DNA of 64,000 nt, taken from positions 9,062 through 73,061 of the forward strand of contig NZ_KE387190.1 in assembly GCF_000430665.1 (NCBI RefSeq), read 5' to 3'. Shown here in pieces: positions 17,700-26,674 of this stretch. Made by a program: the position numbers and the translations under genes. How positions within the stretch are numbered: position 1 is the first letter of the stretch; the number at the start of each line of letters is the position of its first letter. The notes under the pieces were generated by a model. The model saw nothing but the letters and a program-made list of their open reading frames with translations. It had not been told where the DNA came from and searched no databases. The stretch is from Aquimarina muelleri DSM 19832. GTDB taxonomy: Bacteria; Bacteroidota; Bacteroidia; Flavobacteriales; Flavobacteriaceae.

Positions 17700-19676
17700 T
17701 TAATCCTCTCCTAAAGACCAGCTCAATGTTATGTCTGAATCTTTTGGGGATACTCTTACATATCCTTGCATTTCTTGATGTAGTGCAGAACAAAAATCTG
17801 TACAATAAAAAGGCCAGACTCCTACTTGTTTAGGGTGCCAGACGAAAGTTTCTGTTTGTCCAGGCATAATTAAAAGCTCAGAGGTGTTTGCTCCAATCAT
17901 ACTAACACCGTGGGGGACATCATAATCTTGTTCTAAATTAGTAACATGAAAATAGACTTTATCACCCACTTTAATACCTTCGATATTATCTGGAGAGAAG
18001 TGACTTCTGATCATGGTCATATAGATATGGACCTCATTACCTTCTCGTACCACTTTGGTATCTTCATCAGATTTAGCTGCATATTTATGTTTGTTTTCTT
18101 CTAGCTTATAGATTTTTTTGGATTTTGACTTTATAAGATCTGCAGGGCATCCAGCGGCATAATGTGGTTCTCCGATGGTAGGAAAATCTAATAATAACTC
18201 CATTTTTTCTCCTGTAATATCATACAATTGGGCAGATTGAGTAACCTCTGGACCAGTTGGTAAATATCGATCCTTGGTGATCTTATTCATTGCCAATACG
18301 TATTTTCCAAATGGTTTGGCAGAATTACCTCCTGGGATCATTAAATGCCCAACCGAATAATACGTAGGTTTTCTATCTATTACTTCCCAAGTTTCTAATT
18401 TCCATTTTACTACTTCAGAAGAAATAAAGAAGGTTGTATATGCATTTCCTTTTCCGTCAAATTCTGTATGCAAGGGACCCAACCCTGGTTGTTCTACAAC
18501 TCCTGCTAATACATCCTCAAATTTAAGAATAGGGATACCATACGCTTCTCCGTCTATTTTGTTATTCTCGATAGCAGACAACATTTTGGTAAATGAATGC
18601 ACAGTTAGGTTAGCAGATAGTTTACCGTTACCTACAATGTATTCGCCACTAGGGTCTACATCACAACCGTGGGGGGATTTTGGTGTTGGTAGTAGGTATA
18701 CTAAACCAGGACATTCTGCGGGGTCTAATATTTTAACCTCTTTTTTCATAGTTGAAGTAGCAGTATGGGTATGTTCATCATATACATTATGTGCATAGTT
18801 TGCTGGCATGGTTTTAAATTTTCCTGCTTTGATATATTCTTCTGCTTTTTTCCAGTTTATAGCGGCAATAAAATCTTTATCGTTTTGCGACGCATTTACT
18901 TCTAAAAGGGTATTAGCTTCTTCTGTATTATAAGTAGTAAAAAAGAACCATCCATGAGATTTACCTCGGCCGGGATGCGATAAATCATAATTAAAACCAG
19001 GCATTAGGATCTGAAATTCTAAATTCATTGCTCCGTCTTCGGGAGCTATACTTATAAAAGATAACGCGCCTTTAAAGTTCCCTTTATATTCTTTGATAGA
19101 GATATCTTTTTGAGGAACAGGTACAGAAAATCGAGTGCCAGCTACTACATATTCTGAGTTTTCAGTTACAAATGAAGAACTATGATTACCAGCACTATTG
19201 GGGATTTCGATAATTTCAGTAGTTTCAAAAGTGGTGAGGTCAATTTTTGCAATACGTGGAGTATTGTTGGCATTAATGAAAACATATCTACCATCAATTT
19301 CTCCAGCTGTTTGTGAAATATCAGGATGGTGAGAGTCATCCCATGGGATAAATCCATAAGAGGTATTAAGCATAGGTTTAGTCTCCTCATTATATCCCCA
19401 TGCTTTTTCTGCATCTTGAGAGAATACAGGAATTACCTTAAACAACCTACCCGAAGGAAGCCCATATACCGATAACTGACCACTAAAACCACCAGAGATA
19501 AATGCGTAGAATTCATCGTGTTCTCCTGGAGCTACATATACTTTTTCTGCTGCCGAAGAATTTAGCGCTCCGCTTCTTTTGGATGAAGAATCAGTTTTAG
19601 AACAACTGGTTACTATGAGGGTAATCGTCGTTAAATAGAAAAATAAATTAAATAATTTTTTCATGACTTTTTTCAA
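17700..19676 (-). CDS. nosZ: Nitrous oxide reductase NosZ, clade II lipoprotein
   Basis: NosZ reduces N2O to N2. The 658-residue protein has a Sec-type signal ending in a lipobox (IVTSC, Cys25) rather than a Tat motif, the mark of clade II. A seven-bladed beta-propeller carries the CuZ histidines (first pair WDDSHHPD, others such as SPHGCD, GPLHTEF, EPHYAAG). The C-terminal cupredoxin domain binds CuA through FYCTDFCSALHQEM (Cys625, Cys629, His633, Met636). It follows the cytochrome c gene by 128 bp and heads the maturation genes. Confidence 0.97.
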   Translation of the reverse strand: MKKVMKKLFNLFFYLTTITLIVTSCSKTDSSSKRSGALNSSAAEKVYVAPGEHDEFYAFISGGFSGQLSVYGLPSGRLFKVIPVFSQDAEKAWGYNEETKPMLNTSYGFIPWDDSHHPDISQTAGEIDGRYVFINANNTPRIAKIDLTTFETTEIIEIPNSAGNHSSSFVTENSEYVVAGTRFSVPVPQKDISIKEYKGNFKGALSFISIAPEDGAMNLEFQILMPGFNYDLSHPGRGKSHGWFFFTTYNTEEANTLLEVNASQNDKDFIAAINWKKAEEYIKAGKFKTMPANYAHNVYDEHTHTATSTMKKEVKILDPAECPGLVYLLPTPKSPHGCDVDPSGEYIVGNGKLSANLTVHSFTKMLSAIENNKIDGEAYGIPILKFEDVLAGVVEQPGLGPLHTEFDGKGNAYTTFFISSEVVKWKLETWEVIDRKPTYYSVGHLMIPGGNSAKPFGKYVLAMNKITKDRYLPTGPEVTQSAQLYDITGEKMELLLDFPTIGEPHYAAGCPADLIKSKSKKIYKLEENKHKYAAKSDEDTKVVREGNEVHIYMTMIRSHFSPDNIEGIKVGDKVYFHVTNLEQDYDVPHGVSMIGANTSELLIMPGQTETFVWHPKQVGVWPFYCTDFCSALHQEMQGYVRVSPKDSDITLSWSLGED

Positions 19677-19804
19677 TTTTAGTTAGAAGAATAATTTTCT
19701 CTATAACATACATAATACCTTTGTTGATTAAATCTTTATGATTTTGTGTATCTAATAGGTAATGAAGAGTATTAATCTATATACGTATGATATAGTTTTT
19801 ATAA

Positions 19805-20314
19805 CTATAATGTTCTGAAATACTCTAATACAGCTCTGGCATCTTCTTCTGTTAAACCTTGATTAGCCATAGGAGAACCGTTAAACTCTATAAGTAATTC
19901 TTTTGCTAATGGATCTTTTTCTACCATTTCTGAAGGATTAAGGATCATATTCATAACCCATTCCGGAGATCTCCTTTTTAAAATTCCAGTAGGAGCAGGG
20001 CCAATAAATCTTTTAGTAGTTTTATGGCATGCCATACACATTTTTTTGAATACATCTTGCCCCTTTGTGACCATTGTTTGATCTATTTCTGCAGGAAGTT
20101 CTATAGATGTAATGGGGCCAATACCTTTGTTTTCTAAATCTATTTTTTTTGAAGCCGGAGTTGTGGTTGGAGCTTTAGGTTTAGTAGTCTCTGATTGTTG
20201 TGTAGTACTCTTTTTTCCTATCGTTATCTGCTCTTTTTTTTCTTCTTGTTTACCTCCACAACTTGTTAGTAAAAGAATGTTTAACAAGAGAATGATTTTA
20301 CCAAATTTGTTCAT
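19805..20314 (-). CDS. Monohaem c-type cytochrome lipoprotein, electron donor to NosZ
   Basis: This 169-residue lipoprotein (lipobox LLTSC) has a Pro/Thr/Lys-rich linker (about residues 25-60) and one cytochrome c domain with CMACH and the distal methionine probably in NGSPMANQGL. It is the first gene of the nos operon and lies directly under the operator at 20422-20435. By position it is a likely periplasmic electron donor for NosZ, as for the cytochromes that accompany clade II NosZ. Confidence 0.85.
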   Translation of the reverse strand: MNKFGKIILLLNILLLTSCGGKQEEKKEQITIGKKSTTQQSETTKPKAPTTTPASKKIDLENKGIGPITSIELPAEIDQTMVTKGQDVFKKMCMACHKTTKRFIGPAPTGILKRRSPEWVMNMILNPSEMVEKDPLAKELLIEFNGSPMANQGLTEEDARAVLEYFRTL

Positions 20315-20391
20315 GTGTTTATTGTATAAAATTAGTTATGGATACTTTCTTATTCAAGCTAATAAATAAGAGAGTATGTTAAATTAAAGAA

Positions 20392-20436
20392 CAAATGTAG
20401 ATGCTATTCTTTTTTTAAAATATGATTTAAATCATA
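20392..20436 (-). promoter_or_regulatory. nos operon promoter with ATGAY-N4-RTCAT operator
   Basis: The operator ATGATTTAAATCAT (20422-20435) is a perfect palindrome. The -7 box TACATTTG lies on the minus strand at 20399-20392. The operator centre is 36.5 bp from the end of the -7 box, which puts it about 43 bp before the transcription start, a position typical of CRP/FNR-type activators. Confidence 0.8.
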
Positions 20437-20502
20437 ATTAAAGATAAAATAGTCTTTTATTCTTTTTTTTGTTTTTTTATAATAATAATAATTAATGAAG
20501 TA

Positions 20503-21702
20503 TTATGATTTCAATTGATATAGAAGTAAATAAAGTATTGAAAATAAGATACAACTACTGAGGATTGCTAAGGATAAAAAATAGTAAGAAAATATAGGGA
20601 ATTGTAACCAAGTAGCTAAGCCTTTATAGATAATAAGAAATTCTGAACCCAAAAAACCTATAAAAAATAATATTATTGAAAATTTTGATAACTTTAATAA
20701 TTGTAAGTGTCCAAGAAACGCAAAAATAGATAGGCTTACTACTCCAAGAAAGGTAAGGTGAAGGTAACCTATAACAAAGTCAATAATACTGTAGGTTAGT
20801 CGAGAAAAATAGGGCGTAGCAGAGATGGCTTGTAGTATTATTTTTAATCCCAGAAGAATAAGAGCTATTTTAAGAAGTATTCTTTCTGTAGTATGAATAT
20901 GTTGGTATAGTTTTGAACGGTGCTTGATAATGATTTTAATAAAAATATAATATGCAAAAATTTGAAATACTGCTCCTGTTCCTCCTAGTATATAAAAGAT
21001 AGGATGAGGTTCTGTCCATAAAACAGATAAAAAGAATGAAAATAATATTCCTATTTGTAAGGTGAGATATAATATTTTTGATTTGGTTTTAGAAATAGAA
21101 ATATTATTTTTTTCGAGTGTATAAAAAAATATGCCAAATAAAGCAACAATATACCAACCATTATATTGAAAATGAAGATAAAAATATATAGCAATTTTAT
21201 ACCATATAGAAGAGCTACCCAAAGTATTCATAATAACTCCTAAAGACCAAGGGCCTATACTGGAGAGTATCATGTAATAGAGAGATGTACGAATATATGT
21301 ATACGAAATAGTGCTTTTTTGCTCTTTGGTAGTGTAGGTAATAAAGAACCAAACGAACCAATAAGAGGTAAGTAAAAATAGAGTAGAAAAGATAATTGAA
21401 AATAAAGCATATCCCATAAAAGGAAAAGTAATAAGCATACCAAGTATAGTGACTTGTGTACTCCAAAATATAATTTTATAGATTTTAGGAATAGCTTTTT
21501 TAGTAATGTATATGGTATAGATAATTGTTGTTAAAGCAGTATATACCCACCCTAATAAAGCAATATGAGAATGTGTGTGTACAATATACCTATAGTTTGC
21601 AGGAACAACTATAATAGTAAATAAACGTAATAATACCCCTAGCAAGGCAATTATAAGAAAGTACCCTAATGCAATATGTATATGTTTTTTTAGATATACC
21701 AT
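20503..21702 (-). CDS. Polytopic membrane protein with histidine-rich helices, perhaps haem-copper-oxidase-like
   Basis: This 399-residue protein has about eleven to twelve hydrophobic segments. Conserved-looking histidines sit in helices: VHTHSHIALLGWVY (about residues 40-55), YFYLHFQYNGWY and GYLHLTFLGV. The pattern loosely resembles subunit I of haem-copper oxidases or NnrS, which bind haem and copper through helix histidines, but I cannot assign a family. It lies downstream of ric on the same strand, separated by two hairpins, and just before the nos promoter. A role in nitrogen-oxide or copper physiology is inferred only from position. Confidence 0.6.
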   Translation of the reverse strand: MVYLKKHIHIALGYFLIIALLGVLLRLFTIIVVPANYRYIVHTHSHIALLGWVYTALTTIIYTIYITKKAIPKIYKIIFWSTQVTILGMLITFPFMGYALFSIIFSTLFLLTSYWFVWFFITYTTKEQKSTISYTYIRTSLYYMILSSIGPWSLGVIMNTLGSSSIWYKIAIYFYLHFQYNGWYIVALFGIFFYTLEKNNISISKTKSKILYLTLQIGILFSFFLSVLWTEPHPIFYILGGTGAVFQIFAYYIFIKIIIKHRSKLYQHIHTTERILLKIALILLGLKIILQAISATPYFSRLTYSIIDFVIGYLHLTFLGVVSLSIFAFLGHLQLLKLSKFSIILFFIGFLGSEFLIIYKGLATWLQFPIFSYYFLSLAILSSCILFSILYLLLYQLKS

Positions 21703-21746
21703 ATATAAAATAGAAACTAATACAAATAAAGCGAATATTTTAGGAA

Positions 21747-21779
21747 AGACCTCACAAACTTTTAATGTCTGTGAGGTCT
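21747..21779 (-). terminator. Hairpin downstream of ric
   Basis: Arms AGACCTCACA (21747-21756) and TGTGAGGTCT (21770-21779) are perfectly complementary with a 13-base loop. Hairpins built on GACCTCACA are, to my knowledge, widespread in flavobacterial intergenic regions. A second weaker one (GAAG...CTTC with T/A runs) lies at about 21825-21857. Together they probably end the nirK-ric operon. Confidence 0.55.
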
Positions 21780-21870
21780 GTCTATCTTTTGCTTATGAAT
21801 AATAAAAAAGCTATCTTTTGTGGTAGAGAAGTTTTTTTTATTCAATAAAAAACCTTCTATGTTTCTTATA

Positions 21871-22593
21871 TTAAGAATTTATTTTTTGTTCTAGTTTCAC
21901 TGCCTTGGGATGGAGAATATTGTTTTCTAAGTGTATATGCTGATGTAGATCCTGTTCAAATTCATTTAGTTTTGAATATAATGCTTTAAATGTATTACAA
22001 GCTCCTTCTGGAGGGGTATAGTTATTACTTAATTTTGCTATTTCCTTAAGGATATCTCCAGCACTTTCATGTTCATACTCCATCATTTTTATAGGATTTT
22101 TTATAGTTCCAAAATGAGATAAAGGAGGAGTGGTATTTTCTTTTTCGGCATTAATTAATTCTTTTATATACGGAAAAAGAATATGTTCTTCTTTTTTCAT
22201 ATGAGTAGAAAGTTCCTGAGCAACTTCAAAGAACAATGTATTTATGGTTACCACTTCTTTATAATGAGCCCCATGAACTTTTGCTACTTTATTAGAGTAT
22301 TGTAAAAGCAATGGTATGTTTTCTTCTACATATGTATGATGAATATTGACAATGTGATCAATTAAAAAATTTAAATCCCAACTGTTATAATCATAAGCAT
22401 TGTTAAGAAGTTGATCAACTTCGGATAATTCTTTTTCTAAAATATTGAAATCAATATTTTTATCTACGCAAACTCTTTTGATAGAAATTCCTCCTCCACA
22501 ACAAAAATCAATGCCGTGTTTTTTAAAAATATGAGCAGTTTTGATGTTTTCGGTTACAATTTCTGCTACGGTTTTATGCTCTGTAATAGTCAT
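21871..22593 (-). CDS. ric: Ric/YtfE, di-iron iron-sulfur cluster repair protein
   Basis: Ric repairs iron-sulfur clusters damaged by NO. The 240-residue protein has the N-terminal ScdA_N domain with HGIDFCCGGG (residues 25-34) and a hemerythrin-like domain with the histidines of HIVNIHHTYVEENIP, STHMKKEEHILFPY, MMEYEHESAGD and DLHQHIHLENNILHP. It is the fourth gene of the nirK operon (20-bp gap after sco), where NO is produced. Confidence 0.93.
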   Translation of the reverse strand: MTITEHKTVAEIVTENIKTAHIFKKHGIDFCCGGGISIKRVCVDKNIDFNILEKELSEVDQLLNNAYDYNSWDLNFLIDHIVNIHHTYVEENIPLLLQYSNKVAKVHGAHYKEVVTINTLFFEVAQELSTHMKKEEHILFPYIKELINAEKENTTPPLSHFGTIKNPIKMMEYEHESAGDILKEIAKLSNNYTPPEGACNTFKALYSKLNEFEQDLHQHIHLENNILHPKAVKLEQKINS

Positions 22594-22613
22594 ATCTTCT
22601 TTTTTTTATACAC

Positions 22614-23219
22614 TTAATGTGCTAGTTCTATAATTTTTGAAACAGTTTCTTTATTGTTTATTCCTAAGCCTTCTTGCTGATGTGCAAGTACTCCTTTTTG
22701 ATCAAAAACACTTATAATATTAGAGTGCGAAAAATCCATTGGAGATATTTTTTTATAATTTACAGCAAGTACTGCGGCAAACTCTCTGGTATCTTCTTTA
22801 GACCCTCTAAGAAATATCCATGAATCTGAGTTCATATCATTTTCTATTGAAAATTGTTTTAAACGTTTTGGAGTATCTGTTTCTGGGTCAATACTTACCA
22901 AAATTAGTTTAACATTTTTCTTTTTAGCTTCGGGTATTTTAGCTTCTATACTTCTCATATCAGCAACTAATCTAGGGCATGCTGCTTTGCAAGAAGTATA
23001 TATCATTACCATAACCAAGACATTTCCTTTTAACTCTTTAAGTTCAATTTCTGTATTATGCTGGGTAGTCCATACGGATGGTAGATTATAGATCGATAGT
23101 TCAGAAATAGAAGAACTCTTTTTTTCTATTTTAATAGCAATGGGCTCTTCTTGTTTTTTTTCTTCTATGCAAGAATAAGATAATATAAATCCCAATAGTA
23201 ATATGATCTTGTTTTTCAT
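22614..23219 (-). CDS. sco: SCO1/SenC-family copper chaperone lipoprotein
   Basis: SCO proteins deliver copper to extracytoplasmic cuproenzymes through a thioredoxin fold. The 201-residue lipoprotein (lipobox SYSC) has the CxxxC copper site TSCKAACP and the third ligand histidine in DFSHSN. It sits between the sulfatase-modifying-factor gene and ric in the nirK operon, so maturation of NirK or NosZ copper sites is the likely job. Confidence 0.9.
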   Translation of the reverse strand: MKNKIILLLGFILSYSCIEEKKQEEPIAIKIEKKSSSISELSIYNLPSVWTTQHNTEIELKELKGNVLVMVMIYTSCKAACPRLVADMRSIEAKIPEAKKKNVKLILVSIDPETDTPKRLKQFSIENDMNSDSWIFLRGSKEDTREFAAVLAVNYKKISPMDFSHSNIISVFDQKGVLAHQQEGLGINNKETVSKIIELAH

Positions 23220-23244
23220 TTCTTATATAATTTAATAGTGCTGT

Positions 23245-24030
23245 TTATAGTTTTATTTTCAGGTCTTTGGCACACCGAAACCCTAAATTTTTTATTGCAT
23301 AGCGGGCTTTTATACTACCTCTGAATGCATATCTCATAAATGCAGCATAATTCATTAAATCAGATGCACCTACAGCAGCACTGCCGCAAAATAGATTACT
23401 GTCCTTATCAACATCTTTACGGGACTCTCCCGATATAAGTACAGAATTAAAATCCATAGTCCATTCCCAAACTAGACCATGTAAGTCATAGATACCCCAA
23501 TAGTTTTTAAATGTTGATCCAATAGTATTATTAAAAGATTTTGGTGTTTCGTACCAGTCGAGAATATATTGATTATAGGTTTCTTTTTTTCTTGCATCCG
23601 CAGTTTGTTCATCTGCCATAGCTGCATATTCCCATTCATCTACTGTTGGTAATCGTTTACCTAGACATTCGCAGTATTTTTTTGCAGCAAACCAAGAAAC
23701 ATTAGTTATCGGGGCATTAGGATGAAGTTCACATCCTAAGGTATTATCTGTTTCCCAGAGTATTAGGTAGTTTTCATCTGCAAATAATCTTTTTACAGTA
23801 TTTCGTTTCCATTTGGGATGTTTTTGTATAAATATTGAAAAATCGGTATTTGATACGGGGTAAATGTCTATTAAAAAAGAATTTATCTTTACTGCGGTAG
23901 AGTCTACTCCGTATAAAGGAATATAAACTCCTCCTTTAACAGTAACCATATCATGATTTTGTGCAAATAAATTAGTAATTAATGTGCTACAAAGGATAAA
24001 TATGGATACTGTTTTTAATAAGGAATTCAT
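23245..24030 (-). CDS. Exported formylglycine-generating-enzyme-like (SUMF1) protein
   Basis: This 261-residue protein has a signal peptide ending in LFAQ and one FGE-sulfatase domain: GGVYIPLYG, PVSNTDFSIFIQ, PITNVSWFAAKKYCECLGKRLPTVDEWEYAA, GLVWEWTMDF and the final LGFRCAK. No sulfatase is nearby. It starts 14 bp after nirK. SUMF1-like genes accompany nirK in other Bacteroidota (my recollection); a copper-binding or assembly role has been proposed for related proteins and would fit here. Confidence 0.85.
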   Translation of the reverse strand: MNSLLKTVSIFILCSTLITNLFAQNHDMVTVKGGVYIPLYGVDSTAVKINSFLIDIYPVSNTDFSIFIQKHPKWKRNTVKRLFADENYLILWETDNTLGCELHPNAPITNVSWFAAKKYCECLGKRLPTVDEWEYAAMADEQTADARKKETYNQYILDWYETPKSFNNTIGSTFKNYWGIYDLHGLVWEWTMDFNSVLISGESRKDVDKDSNLFCGSAAVGASDLMNYAAFMRYAFRGSIKARYAIKNLGFRCAKDLKIKL

Positions 24031-24044
24031 GCGCTTTTTTTGGA

Positions 24045-25517
24045 TTAGTGAATATTTCTTCTACTCATTACCATGGCAGGGGTAACTTCTTTTTTAGAAT
24101 TTCCCCAACTATTATATACATACGTAAGTACATTAGAGATTTCTTCATTTGTTAGATCTTGTTTGGTCATTACACTATTATACTTTTCTCCATTTACAGT
24201 GATTTCACCTGTTTTTCCATTTAATATAATATCAATAGCTCGATTTAAGTTCTCGTTTAGATAATCAGATTTTGCTAGAGGAGGGAAAGCGTTAGGAATT
24301 CCTTGTCCTTCGGCTTGATGACAAGCAAAGCATGTTTGCATATAGGTTGCTTTACCATACTCCATTTTTTCTTCAAAAGTTGTAGCGATTCCTTCTGTAT
24401 TTACAACACCTTTTTCTATTGGCATTTCTTGTATTCCTCCTCCTTCTGGTTGATAAATACCTTCTTCTTGTTTTCCTGAGTAGATGGTTTTATTTTCATC
24501 TCCTTGTACTTTAAGCATTCCGAGAGCACCTTTGTTAAATGCTCTAAAAATAGAATGATCTACGAGAATGAAAGTGCCTGGGACATCTACTTTAAATTCT
24601 ACTATAGCTGCACCACCAGCGGGAATTAGGGTGGTTTGTACATTTTTGTTAATAAAATTACCTCCTTCAACATATACTGCATCAAATATTTCTCCGATAA
24701 CATGAAAAGAGGATACTAAGTTAGGGCCGCCATTTCCAACATATAATCTTACAGTTTCTCCTACATTAGCAGTTATAGCATTGTCTCCAGTTAAGGATCC
24801 TACTTTGCCATTAAAAACTACATAATCAGCATCTTCATTAACAGCTTTTTTCATATCAAAGGGTTGTAATCCTCTATCACCGTTTCCTCCTTTAGTATAA
24901 AAATCACCTTGCATTACGTAGTATTCTTTATCCACATCTGGTAAACCTTCTTCTGGTTCAACCAGAATCAATCCATACATACCGTTAGCTATATGCATAC
25001 CTACAGGAGCTGTAGCACAGTGATATACGTAGAGACCTGGATTTAATACTTTAAACGAAAATTTAGCTTCATGTCCTGGAGATATAAAAGATGATGTAGC
25101 ACCTCCTCCTGGTCCTGTAACTGCATGCAGATCTATGTTATGAGGTAGTTTATTGTCAGGATGATTTTTTAAATGAAATTCTATTTCATCACCAATCTTG
25201 GTTCGGATAAAACTTCCAGGAACCGTACCTCCAAAAGTCCAGTAAACATATTTTACACCATCTGTCATTTCTCCTTCTTTTTCTAAAATCTCCATGTTTA
25301 CAATAAGATTTTTAGCTTTTCTTTTTCCAGTGGGTTTAGGAACATTTGGTGGAGAAGTTAATTCAGCAATCATTTTTCTGCTCACAGGAATAGTTTCAGG
25401 GCTGTTATAAGCTATCGTTTTATTCTTTTCTTTAGAACAAGATGCTCCAAGTAGCACCAATAACAGTATACTAAAACTTAATATAGGTAAGTTTAATTTT
25501 TTGAATTTCGTATTCAT
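24045..25517 (-). CDS. nirK: Copper nitrite reductase NirK with C-terminal cytochrome c domain
   Basis: NirK reduces nitrite to NO in the periplasm. The 490-residue lipoprotein (lipobox GASC) has two cupredoxin domains. Ligand regions: PHNIDLHAVTG (type 1 His, catalytic Asp and type 2 His) and YHCATAPVGMHIANGM (type 2 His, type 1 Cys, His and Met). The second domain has SFHVIGEIFD with the catalytic-pocket histidine. Residues about 385-480 are a fused cytochrome c with CFACH at 396-400. It is the first gene of nirK-SUMF1-sco-ric and has its own operator. Confidence 0.97.
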   Translation of the reverse strand: MNTKFKKLNLPILSFSILLLVLLGASCSKEKNKTIAYNSPETIPVSRKMIAELTSPPNVPKPTGKRKAKNLIVNMEILEKEGEMTDGVKYVYWTFGGTVPGSFIRTKIGDEIEFHLKNHPDNKLPHNIDLHAVTGPGGGATSSFISPGHEAKFSFKVLNPGLYVYHCATAPVGMHIANGMYGLILVEPEEGLPDVDKEYYVMQGDFYTKGGNGDRGLQPFDMKKAVNEDADYVVFNGKVGSLTGDNAITANVGETVRLYVGNGGPNLVSSFHVIGEIFDAVYVEGGNFINKNVQTTLIPAGGAAIVEFKVDVPGTFILVDHSIFRAFNKGALGMLKVQGDENKTIYSGKQEEGIYQPEGGGIQEMPIEKGVVNTEGIATTFEEKMEYGKATYMQTCFACHQAEGQGIPNAFPPLAKSDYLNENLNRAIDIILNGKTGEITVNGEKYNSVMTKQDLTNEEISNVLTYVYNSWGNSKKEVTPAMVMSRRNIH

Positions 25518-25544
25518 TGCTGTAAATAATTAGTAATTAATAAT

Positions 25545-25563
25545 AAAAGACCTTTTTATCTTT
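25545..25563 (-). promoter_or_regulatory. Start-site element shared by nirK, norC and nrdG
   Basis: On the minus strand this reads AAAGATAAAAAGGTCTTTT, identical over 19 bases to 42888-42906 (norC) and with one change to 45325-45343 (nrdG). The core AAAAAGRTCTTTT is nearly palindromic. It begins at the predicted transcript start. Confidence 0.6.
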
Positions 25564-25567
25564 TAAT

Positions 25568-25611
25568 CAAAAATATAGATACATGATATATAAAAAAATG
25601 ACATTTATCAT
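25568..25611 (-). promoter_or_regulatory. nirK promoter with ATGAY-N4-RTCAT operator
   Basis: The operator ATGACATTTATCAT is at 25598-25611 and the -7 box TATTTTTG on the minus strand is at 25575-25568, giving 36.5 bp from operator centre to box end, as in the five sister promoters. The start codon follows about 45 bases after the predicted transcript start. Confidence 0.8.
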
Positions 25612-25889
25612 ACTTTAGGAGAACTAATATTGAGGTTAGAATTTTTAAATAACAATTTTAAGTATTATTTGGATATTGTATAGTTATAGAAGTAGTATAA
25701 CCATAAAATTAAGGGAGAGCTATTGGTTTTATAAAAACAACTTGTAATCGATCTAAATTCGACATAAAATATAAGTTTTTATAGAGATTTTAGTAGCCTT
25801 ATAATGTTTTTTATATTATAAAGTTATACAGATGTATGCCATTTAAAAAAAAAACATGAAGATTCAAAAATTGAAGAGGGGGTATATAG
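25612..25889. other. Intergenic region between divergent nirK and CNGKC promoters
   Basis: About 280 bp of very AT-rich sequence between the two operator-bearing promoters. I see no coding frame, tRNA or strong hairpin in it. Confidence 0.4.
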
Positions 25890-25946
25890 GCATACTTTTT
25901 TTATGATAAATGTCATAAAAAAAAGTATGCTTATATAGTATTTTTG
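25890..25946 (+). promoter_or_regulatory. Operator nested in a 41-bp inverted repeat, promoter of the first CNGKC gene
   Basis: The operator ATGATAAATGTCAT is at 25903-25916 and the -7 box TATTTTTG at 25939-25946, with the fixed 36.5-bp spacing. The operator is the centre of a larger inverted repeat, GCATAC-T7 to A8-GTATGC (25890-25930). The predicted transcript start near 25952 excludes the GTG at 25951 and supports the ATG at 25966. Confidence 0.8.
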
Positions 25947-25965
25947 TTACGTGATAACATTAATT

Positions 25966-26346
25966 ATGCATAAGTTTGTTACTATATTGTTAGCAACCAT
26001 TGTATTAACGTATAATATGAGTACGGCTATTATTATTGCTGATTTTTTGGTTAATCAAAAAATAATAGCAAAAACGCTATGTGTACAAAAAGAAGCCCCC
26101 AAAGGTTGTAATGGTAAATGCCAACTTAGAAAGAGTTTACGAAAGTATCAAAATAAAAAAAGCACTAAAGGACCAGTACATAATCATAAAAGGATGGCAC
26201 CAGAGTTTTGTTATATACAACCTATTAATAATTTTGATTTTATACTACTGCCTAAAAGAACTTCTTTAAAAATTATAAATACAATACGCTATACTACGAT
26301 TTCGAAATACTATGATATAGATATTCCTCCTCCTATTTATGGATAA
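25966..26346 (+). CDS. Small membrane-anchored CNGKC protein, paralogue 1
   Basis: This 126-residue protein of unknown function has an N-terminal hydrophobic segment (VTILLATIVLTYN). Next comes the motif NQKIIAKTLC-x8-CNGKCQL, and the C-terminus is DIPPPIYG. Two other genes here (46639-47052 and 57659-58033) share the spacing C-x(8-9)-C-[NH]-G-K-C-x-L and a C-terminal Pro-Pro. Three close cysteines with Lys suggest a soft-metal site. It has the denitrification operator and precedes a copper-receptor pair, so I infer copper handling at the envelope. Confidence 0.75.
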   Translation: MHKFVTILLATIVLTYNMSTAIIIADFLVNQKIIAKTLCVQKEAPKGCNGKCQLRKSLRKYQNKKSTKGPVHNHKRMAPEFCYIQPINNFDFILLPKRTSLKIINTIRYTTISKYYDIDIPPPIYG

Positions 26347-26351
26347 GTACT

Positions 26352-26443
26352 TTTAATCCACATTGTGGAGTTTAATTCTCCGAGGCTTGCCTCGAAAACA
26401 AAATATATTTTCGGAAGCATACCTCGTGAGTTTGCTCCGAGGT
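26352..26443 (+). repeat. Dispersed structured repeat, copy 2
   Basis: This copy matches 1359-1446 and is the better preserved. Three hairpins are visible: TCCACA/TGTGGA (26357-26369), CGAGGC/GCCTCG (26381-26394) and ACCTCG/CGAGGT (26421-26443). It lies straight after the first CNGKC gene, where it may also act as a terminator. Confidence 0.75.
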
Positions 26444-26674
26444 TATTGATTAAAAATATAAGTTTTTAGTGTGTTTTATATTCTTTTGATATTCATAAGA
26501 CTATGGTTTTTGTTGCCTATACCTAAATTCTAGATTATATATAAAAAGCACAAAATTTTGTGCATAATAAACTTCTTTTTTTTCTATGTAACACGCCTAT
26601 TTTTTAAAATGATATTAGTAGGTTAATGTCTTGATTAATATGGTGTTGTGTAGGGATTTAATAAATATAAACAA
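26444..26674. other. Upstream region of the copper lipoprotein gene
   Basis: About 230 bp of AT-rich DNA with no coding frame. It must hold the promoter of the lipoprotein-receptor pair unless these are read through from the CNGKC gene. I do not find the ATGAY-N4-RTCAT operator in it. Confidence 0.4.
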
